Assembly (NCBI GenBank): GCA_036244855.1 | Contig: BQKZ01000455.1 | Coordinates: forward strand, 1-64,000 | DNA: 64,000 nucleotides | Source: Temnopleurus reevesii | Taxonomy: Eukaryota; Echinodermata; Echinoidea; Temnopleuroida; Temnopleuridae | Direction of reading: 5' to 3' | In this document: in pieces, positions 23,301 through 33,800 of the stretch | How positions within the stretch are numbered: position 1 is the stretch's first letter | Layout: every line of letters begins with the position of its first letter | Notes under the pieces: model-generated | Seen by the model: only the letters and a program-made list of their open reading frames with translations | Told to the model about the DNA's origin: nothing | Databases searched by the model: none | Program-made: the position numbers and the translations under genes

Positions 23301-26300
23301 TCATTCCATTCCATATCCATCAATGTATCCTGTTCTATCTCCATTTCTACCAATCTTTGCATCTCATACTATATTGTGCCAATTTCCATAGTAAACTAGT
23401 TTATGCCCTTCCAAATGGAGATCTATTATTTTTGTCAGATTCGTCGCTTTTGTCAGATTCATCACTTTCCATTGTACATTCACAAAGCAGCTTTCATATC
23501 TACCTTTTTGATTAGCAAAATTTAGTATTGTACGTCTTCTCATTTTTTTAAAAGCTTACAGTCAAACTGCTATGTGTACATCTGTTTTTCTATAAATGAG
23601 GGGCCAGTTTGACATTTTGGTGTCCCTTTTACAAAATGAGCTCACGGCTTTTTCATGGCCCGGGCCCCCAAGGGCTTGATGACCCTACAAAAATGGAATG
23701 TCCTAAGTCAGATATTACATCCATGATACGTGAACATCTTCCAAGCTGAAGGAGTCATGAAGATGTATGGCATAAAAATGTAACACCAAAGTATCAAGAA
23801 CTGGCGCCCTTATTTATAGAAACATCCAAGTTCACTAGACCAAAATGTAACAATCCAGCTTCTCGTGATATTATTCTGGAACTATGTACCTCTGGAATAA
23901 CAATCTGTGACAGATTTCTTGTATTGGCCAACTTTAACCGTTTTTTGGTCTCTCTATTCATAAAATTGTCTCAACGTGATTAGGAGGAGAGACAGAAGGA
24001 GATGGCGCTCATCAAAGCACGTTGGGAAGGAGGATCTGGAACTGGAAACCATGGACCAAAGGAAGAGGTTTGTCTGAACTCTCTTTTTCTTTTCTTCCCC
24101 TTTCACCCCTACCCCAAGTTGGATCAAATTTTTGTAAATAGCGCTTGAATTTTGATAGGAAGTAGTTCGCAGTGATCATATTTGGATCACAATGTAAAGG
24201 AAAAGTTGTCTCGACCCCCAAAACAATCAAAGTTAATGAAAGTAGTGCATAATTTTATTCTACGTGTACTTTTCCACGGTCACTAAAACTCAAGAAATGC
24301 CACATGTAACCAGGCATGACATTGACAGGGAAGTCAATTCCCTGATCCCTGCTCACCAATTTGCAAGTTTACATTTTCCTTCTGAATCATTTGATGCATA
24401 TAACTATTCTTCAATGGGTAGGAGCATTCTGGTCAGTTTTTGTAAGAACTTTTCCAGAAAGTACCAAAACCAATTTATTATATTTAAACATTTGTAATTT
24501 CCATGTAGATCAATTTAAGATCTGCCCCAAGAGAGGAGCCTGTCGAAGAGAAAGAAGAGATGTCACAAGAAACAGATGTAGATACAGAGGAAGAGGAGAT
24601 GTCTAATTCTGTGAACATATATTTACCTGACATTTCATTCAAACATTTTTAATCTCCATGTAGAAGAACACAAGATCTGCCCAAAGAGAGGAGCCTGTAG
24701 AAGAGAAAGAGGAGCTGCCTCAAGAAACAGATATTGAGACAGAGGAAGAAGAGATGGATGCAGAGTCTAATGCTGATGCAGATGGTGAGTTGATTTTTGT
24801 ATCCTGAATTTGTTTCCCCGATTTGATGTCAAGTGTACTAAAATCCCGTTACTTAGTTCATCTAAATACCCAGTTGGTATGAGTGTAGTGTACTGAGGTG
24901 TGATGTCATAACGATTATGGTAAGTGGTTCTAAACTGTTTCAGAAGTACAGGGTTCCAGTGATCACAACAGTCACTATGTTAAACAATAAGAGTCCTGTC
25001 ACTGCTAATTGTCTGGCAAAAGCATCTGTTATGCTAAAACAAAGGGCAATTACCTCATAGCTTCTGTACTCTATACAAACCATAATGCGAAAATGCAGTG
25101 TCGTACTCTTCAAAATGCTGTACTGGCTTGCCAAGCTGCATGTGAAAGAGGCTTACAATGATAGTAATGAGAGGAAACTTGCAGTGTGGGAGAAAGGATA
25201 GTGATGAAAGTCTTTTTCTCTCGCTAAAATGGACACATGAACCAGGAGAATCAAATATTCTGTATTCATATATTTTTCTGACCAATGTGAAACTGATGGT
25301 TCAATATCAAGGGATGTTTGATATGAGTTGCTTTCAACTTATTTGGCACTTGAAACAACGAATCACTGTTGATCTGGCAGTACCCAGGAGCTGTCCGGCC
25401 CCACAATTAATTGGACCAAATTAGAATATTAGGGTTGATATTTCCAAACATTATTCATTTATTTTGCTTTTTTTTATCTTTCTATTTGTTCCATGCACAT
25501 ATACAGTTAGTGCATCTACCGCTGAGGATGATTACATGACGGAAGAAGATGAGATCGTGCCTACACACAACCAACAGGAGATGGCGCAAACAGGCATCGT
25601 ATCCATTACCATGGAGAGATCCAGCGCTCCAACTGATGATTGGCTTGATGATGTGGACGAGAAGGTAAGAGTTTTTACATAAAAGTTTGCTTTATGTTCA
25701 CTGACCTGAGCAACCTTTTTTAAAATGTGAATGGTCCTGGAAAAGATATATTATTATATGAAGCCTTTTAGTCGTGGTCGTTTTTTATAGCAAAAGCATC
25801 ATACAATATTCCATCGCATATAATTCTATTTTTTTCTTGCACTAATTGCATCTTGGACACTTTTTTTAAGTGGAGTTGGCGCCATACAAAGTGTATATAT
25901 CATTCATGATTTTTTTCGTCATTCTAAAACTGTTGACATATAATTTTTATTTTTCATTAATGCTACAAATTCCTATGGCAATTACTTTCATTCCTACTTT
26001 TTTTCCTGTCCAAAAGGTTGGAACGTTAGATAGTTTGTATAATCACTGCATGAATTACACCACTATCACTTCTGTGTGAGTTGATGTTGGCAGAGATATG
26101 ATTAATGAGAGAGCAAAAAAAGCTTTTTTAACTTTATTACTTCGTTCATGCATTATGCGGCTTTCAATATCCGGTTAGTCAATATGTGTCTACACTGGGT
26201 AATATTATGAATGTTATATAATTTTCCTTTCAGCCAAATGAAGCAGCCGATGAGAGTGAAGTGAACATCAGCGATGTCCTTGGTGACATTGATGAGCTGA

Positions 26301-26793
26301 TTGTTGAGGCTGAGCAAGCTATGAAGGATGAGGAGAAGGCCAAGGCAGAAAGTTTGAAGAAAGATGTGATGTCACCTGTCAAAGCTTCTAAATCCAACGC
26401 AGATCTATCTGGATGGGACTACAATATTGATAATGTACGCCTTCATAAATCCTTACTCAATTACTTTATTGATATTATACTCCTGAATTTGTTCTCCTAT
26501 TAAAGAAAGGAAAGGAAACCTAGTCCTACGTAATCCCCAATGACATATGAGGCTCGTCGCGACAAAAGGGCCCTTAAGCTGTTTACGCGTACGCGGTAAA
26601 ACTCTGCGCGGTAGCATGACGTCACAATAAGCTGGACAGGAGCGTTGGAAAAGCCTAGGTTTTATACAAGGCTTTATGCTAAATAAATTCATTCATCTTG
26701 AATACCTTAGATGACCGTGGAGTGATTTTAAACACACTTTAGACAGTTAGGCCATCAAATTAGCCTTAGAGACCGGGAAATAATGAAGTGAGT

Positions 26794-26828
<35 letters not shown>

Positions 26829-27806
26829 GGGGGTGGGGGGTCGAATGAACCTTCTTCAGAATCACATAATTTCGCGTCCCTATTCTGTAATTCATGACTG
26901 TTCAAAATTTGCGCAAAAAAATAAAATATTGAAAGTTCAATAACAACAAATTTAACACCAATGACGGTTCCAAATAAAAAGATTGAAAGCTCCTTCTCGC
27001 ATATTTTCTTTCATATATCAGAATTTCCTCATTTTGCTTTCCTCTCAGGGTTTTCCCCCTATATCTAAACTCGTAGTTATCATATCACCATAATGTAAAG
27101 AACATAACAAACTTTTTAATGTTCAGTTACGAAAAAATGTTTAGTGTTACCGATTTACTCACTATCATCAAAATAGTTCCCATATCTCTCGTGACATCGT
27201 TTTCCCAAATATGCATTGAAAATCTTTACACATTTTTAGTTAATTTGCAGAGAACTTTAATATTCTTTTCAAGATTGTTTTTCTTCAAATAATGTTTTCC
27301 CAGTTCGATGAATATAAAACTGTTTATCAAAATTTAAAGATTTGTAAAGATTTGAAAGACGAGTTCATTTGTCAACAAACAAATACGCATACCATTATCG
27401 TATTAAAAGAAGAGTCTACTGAAAACAAATTCTTTAATTATCAGGAGTTTATGATTAGCTGTCCGATTTTCTCAACCCTTTTTTATTCTGTTCATTTGAT
27501 TTTTCTGCTCCTGTTGAAGACATAATATTTTAAGGCAGACTCTTCTTTTGAGAAGGCAAACAACTTGTTGGCTTCACACATTTGTGCAATTTGTTTCAAA
27601 GTTACGAGGATAAAAACTGGGCGAGAACATGATTTTTAAGTATCTTATTTTGGTATTGCTTTATTTGCTACAAAGATTTCTAAATATTTATTTTTCTAGT
27701 ACTTTATTCGGTTTAATTATGGAAACCTCAAATCACTCTCGACATCACCGCTTTTTTTTTGCATTAAGTTCGCGGACTATAGGAAAGTATCGAAGCCTCT
27801 GCATCC

Positions 27807-27857
<51 letters not shown>

Positions 27858-30800
27858 CCTTTCTCCATGCATGAAGAGCTGGAGAGCTCATTTTAACGGA
27901 TACAGTTCGATGCTGAGAAATATTATCATTCGGAGTTGGGATCAAAAATATTTTGTAATTCTCTTCCATAAACTTCCTGACCCTATACAAAGACTGGAAT
28001 TGATGATGGTAATGACATGAACGACAATAATGCAGATATCAATAATGCAATAATATCTGCGGGAAAAATTGGGATTATGAAATGTAGGTTTTGAAACAAA
28101 GACGATATCAAAATCATGACCGTTTTATCATGCTGAAAAAGTTACTGTTTAGAGTGAGGGCAAATCTAACAATTCTCATTTTTGGAACACTTAAATGATT
28201 TCCACTCCTCAACTCTTTCTCAAATATTTTTCTCTGAAATTTAACTCTCCTGGCACAAAAGTTGATTCGAATACAGTTTACACGGTTGTGAGTATGATTA
28301 TAAATAACATAAAGAAGCAGCGTGTGTACCGTTACAGAATTCTGATTTCTACCGTAATGTTCTGAGATTAAGCATTACGCCTGGGTACTAAACCTAGCTC
28401 TTTCCATTCTCCTCTTCAGCTCATTGTGACGTCACGCTACCGCGCAGTGTTTTACCGCGTACGCGTAAACAGCTTAAGGGCCCTTTTGTCGCGACGAGCC
28501 TCATATTCAATTTCATTTCTTTTATTGAACTTTGAAAGGAAATTCATATAAATTATAATTGACTTTGTAGATTGTTTATACCACAAGTTATTTTTATCCT
28601 CCCCCAAAATCGTTTTCCTTCATGAAATACTTGATGCATTTTCAGCAGAAAAATATAATGATCACTTTCTTTTCCTCTGAAGTAGTTCTTGAAGAAATAT
28701 GACAAATTTAATTTCAATGGAAAAGGGGTAGATATAATGGAATGACCTATGGTGGAAATTCAGCATGTGTAAACAAAATTTTACAGTTATTACAACATTT
28801 CCTATCTCTAGATGGAGCCAATCTATGCCAACATCGCTGAAGTAACAGCCTCCTCCTCTTCATCCTCCGATGAGAGTAACCCCATCCCACCTCCACGATC
28901 ACGACGCAGGAGCTCCAGCGTCGGTTCCATCGATTCCTGCATCTCTACAGCCTCCTCCCTGGCCCCGATCAGCCTGGAGAGTTACCGGTCCCAACAACAG
29001 CAGAAGACGCTCAGCCCCACCACCATCACCCACCGGACCGTCACCCGCGAGACCGCATCCCGGACCGTCGTCAGGCAACCCTCCTCCAGGCCGAGGTCAT
29101 CATCCACCACGTCATCGGCGTCTTCGACGACATCAAGGAACGATACGGGTAGGCGTCCCCAGCAGCAGCCTCAGGGCGGACAGCAGAAAAGGCTGGTCGC
29201 TAAGAAGATGAGCACCAAGGAGAAGATTCAGATGCTGATGGAGGAAGTGTCTGCTCAGCAGAGCATCATCCATCAGACCAGCCAAGCTCTAGAGCTGATC
29301 GCTGCCACTGAGGAGTACCATGGCACCAAGGAGGAGATTGAAGCTGAGAGACTACTTGTTGTTACAAGTAAGCTTTAATCATCTTGTTCCACAACATCTC
29401 TTATAAATCGGGAATACTCTGAAATCTTGGATTTTGAATAAAGATAGTAATTAAAGCTTGTACAATAGTTCTCTAACTCACTGGAAGGTGTAGGATTATT
29501 GCAATATCTAGTACATGTTTATGAAAAATGTGAAATAACTCTGAGCGTGTTTATAGCTTTTATTTTAAAATTGTCATCTTGATATAAGGATAACATACAT
29601 ACCAAATTTATCATAAAGGCCACATGAGAATAGATACACTATCGGATTGAAAATAATGGATGCTCTTGGGTGGTTAGTGAGTAATAGGAGGGGCAGTTTG
29701 GGGCGATTTAGTTGCTTTAAATGAGTCAAAGATGTTTTTAAATTTCATGCGTTGATTCCCCAAAATACATGCTGCTTGGAAACTTTCAGCAATTTCTGAG
29801 TGCATTATTCAGTAAGAAGATTGATTTCGTATTATTAACAATCAACATCTGTAAATGTTCATATCCTGCATGAAAAGAGGACACATAATAATGAGTTCGA
29901 CGCTGCTCATGTCTGTTAATTATATTTGCAATTTTTGTTTCAGCTCAACGTCGCCAGGCATGTCTCTCTGAGATCCAGTACCTGAAGAACCCAGTGGCCC
30001 CGCCCAAGGCTGTGTTGACGGAGGATGGCGAGGAGATATTTCCCTGCAGAGGATCAGTCACCATCAAGGATATCAGACTGCCCCTGAAGACGCAGTACCT
30101 CATGGCTCTAGACTCTGGTAGAGGTAGGTACACCCAGACACTAAGATGTGTAGGGGGGGGGGGGATGGAATGGGTAAAAGATCTTTCCCTGCAGAGGATC
30201 AGTCACCATCAAGGATATCAGACTACCTCTCAAAACACAGTACCTCATGGCTCTAGACTCTGGTAGAGTTAAGTACACCCAGACACTATGATGTCGGGAG
30301 GGGGGAGGCAGGGGGTAGGAGATCTACCCCTGCAGGGGATCAGTAATGATCAAGGATATTAGACTACCCCTCAAGACGCAGTGCTTCATGGCTCTTGACT
30401 CCGGCAGAGGTAGGTAAATCCAGATTCAAATTATTTGGGCGATGCGGGAGAGGGTAGGGGTAGGAGATCTCCCCTTGCAGGGGACCAGTAACCAAGGGGA
30501 TAAGAATCCCCAACAAGACACAATACCTCATGGCTCTAGACTCTGGTAGAGGTAGGGTAGATGCAGGTACTATGATTGGGGCAGGGCAGGGAGAGGCGTG
30601 GGGGGGGGGGGAAGAGGGTGCTTTGGTGACGGAGGATGGCGAGGAGATCTTCCCTTGCAGAGGATCAGTAACCATCAAGGATATCAGACTACCCCTCAAG
30701 ACACAGTACCTCATAGCTCCTTTGACACCCATTGTTATTTAGAACACAATTACACATCCATCTGTCTCCTAAGAAACCCTTTTGTTCATGGATAGCATCA

Positions 30801-33800
30801 ATGAAGAGAGAAAAATGCACTGGAATCAATCATTCGTAATATCCCCCTATGAACCATAAAAAGACTGAAAAAGTTTGGAGTCGGATTTTAGGTTATATAC
30901 TGATAGAGAAAAATAAACTTTTTTCACCCTTTCTGCTCATGATTGAATCTTGAATCTGTTTCTGAAACACTGATAGAAAGGAGAAGCGAATGACATCAGA
31001 ATTTCAACAATTTGTATTTACATATATTTTCATCTAATTCAAACTTTTCTTTTTCTCTCTCCATCTATAGATCAAGCTCATCATAGTTTCTTTGTGATTG
31101 TGAGATGTCAGGAGCATGTGATTGCAACTCAGATCCTGTCCACAAGGGAGATCACAGGAGACTGCCTTCACTTCACCAACCTAGTGTGCTTGTAAGTCAT
31201 GCTTATCATATAGATAGTAAATGGTTTATCATGCATTATATTGGATAAAGCACGACTAGTAACTACATTATCCCAAGTGCCGGTGGTTTGTATTACCGAG
31301 GACATAGGCCGAGGTTATTAGACCTGCATGAGGGATGATTTAGTTATTTTTGGAGTTCATATAGTCCGGTAATAGTGTGTCAATAGAGCATGCATTAATC
31401 ATTATAGTAAATAGGCCCCTGTTTCCGATTATATCACCAAGAATTACACCACAGGCAAAAATTGCCTGCGTCACTATGAAATCAGCGTTTGCTTGAACAT
31501 TCCTATTGTTGTGTCATAGTGCACAAGTAGCACAACAAGTAATATACATACCATATTTACTTTCATTTCTTGTTGTATGATACCCTCTCCCTTGCATAAA
31601 TTTTCACTTGATTCAATATCTTAAATCAAACAAAGGAACAAGATGTGTGAAATTCCATTGTCTTTTAGCCCTGATCTTACAAGAGGTTTAGTGTACTAAA
31701 GAGGAAATTGTGCTGGTCTATGAGTTTCAACTTTTCACAATCTTGTCTGAATTTTGCAGGAATGATCTAGGAAGTGATTTCACCATTGAGCTACTGGTAT
31801 ATGAGATGAGAGGTAGATGTGCTACCATGGATGCAGTCCACAGCAAGAAGGCTGCTAACTCCAAGCATGGCTGGAGCCTCACACCAAAGAAATTCAAGAC
31901 TGCATCTACATTTAGGGTATGACAATGAGAAACCAGGGTTCCCTCTCTACCTGAAAACATAAAAAATGAGTTTCACGTGTATCAGTCAGGGGAAAGTCAG
32001 GGAATTTGATTTTTAAAACCCCTCAAATCAGGGGAAATCATTGAATTTTGACAAAGTGTCCATTTGGAAATTGAGGATGTGTCAAAATGTGTTAAAATGG
32101 AGGAATTATGGTGATAGAATTTGGAAATTTCATTGAGGAATGACAGGCCATTTCTGGGTAGATTTTGTTCAAACAAACCAGGAACATACTCTAATCTCTC
32201 ATTGAAAAATTGTATAATATTAATAATATTGCTGTAGCTCAGAAAGTGATTAAAAATCTGAAGTTCCACCTCTCCTAAAACTGGTCTACATGTTCAATGT
32301 CCACAAAATTTGAATTGTGAGAAATTCAGCAGACAACATTTTTTTTCAAGATATTTCACCTTTTCTCTTTGCCCTACAGCAAGGAGGCCGTAATCTGAAT
32401 TCTCCAGGACCGTCTGGCCACAGCACTGTTAGACAGAATAGCTTTGCTATGGTGGGCTCAGCCCGGCTAACACTAGCTAGCTGTCAACTCAAGAAATGCA
32501 CTCTTACAAAGGTTAGTCGTGGCTCATATGCACTTTATTATTCATTTAGGGGTGTATTTCTTGTATGATCTGCTCAGTTTTGAGCTCAAGAAATGCACCC
32601 TCACAAGAATTGGGCGTTCCATAGAGTGATAGAATAAGCGATAACCATTTTGGTATTCAGTATTGAGGGGGCAGAACAGCTTTGCTATGGTGGGCTCAGC
32701 ACGCCTCACTCTAGCTAGCTGTCAACTCAAGAAATGCACTCTTACAAAGGTCAGTTTGATATCACAGATATCATTTAGGCTTTATACGGAATAGGGGAAC
32801 AGGAGGAAAATGGTCATTGTTGTCAGGTTTTTCGTCAGATAATCATATGTAAAGATTTCAAAACTATATCAATTTACATGTAACCTGGGCTGTGTTTCAT
32901 AAAGCTATTTGTAGAGGCAAGCATGATTCTACAGATGACTGGTGACCCTTTCCCGCACTCGGTAAACATTATGTCACTGAGTAAGCACTTGAGAAGGGTC
33001 ACCAGTCGTGTGTAGTTCTATGAAGAGCTTCATGAAACGCAACCCATATCAAATGATGCATCCCATCTTCCCAAAATGAATATAAATAATGGTGACAGCT
33101 GAACAAAGTGGGAGCAATCATGAAAACAATAACCGTACTCTCAGCCTTTCACATATAATGAAAGCCTCAAATTCATATGAAACTGCACCTCGGACACATT
33201 CCAGAACATTTTTGCATCTCTGAATGAAGCGCAGCAATTTGATATGAATATTCAATAAATAATAGCTCCAGTTTATCTTTGGTATCTCATAAACATTTCA
33301 TAACATCATTATGTCACTCTCTTTGTGCAGGTTCCTTTCCTATCACCGCTAGAGGGTGCCATTCACATGACAATGTCTTGTCACACAGACAGCCAGACCC
33401 ACGCTGAGGGATTCCTAACGATGTTTGATGACTGCAGCGGGCTTGGTATGTGGCATAGGAGATGGTGCGTCCTACATGGTGGAAACCTGTCGTTCTGGAA
33501 ATATCCGGGAGATGAGAAACGCAAGGTAAGATTGACATGGTGATTCTTGAAATCCTATATTCATCGGCCTTAATTTGGGTGGGGGGGGGGCATGTAGAGG
33601 GTTTTTTGACGATGTTTGACGACTGCAGCTGACTGGGTATGTATCATAGGCGTTTGTGTGTCTTACACTGTGGGAACCTATCGTTCGGGAAGTATCCAGG
33701 GAACGAGAAACGCAAAGTAAGAATATATTTCTTTATGTCATTTTAATTCATTTTTGTCTCGCCTGCGTAGCAGAATCGAGACATAGGCGCCGCTTTTTCC

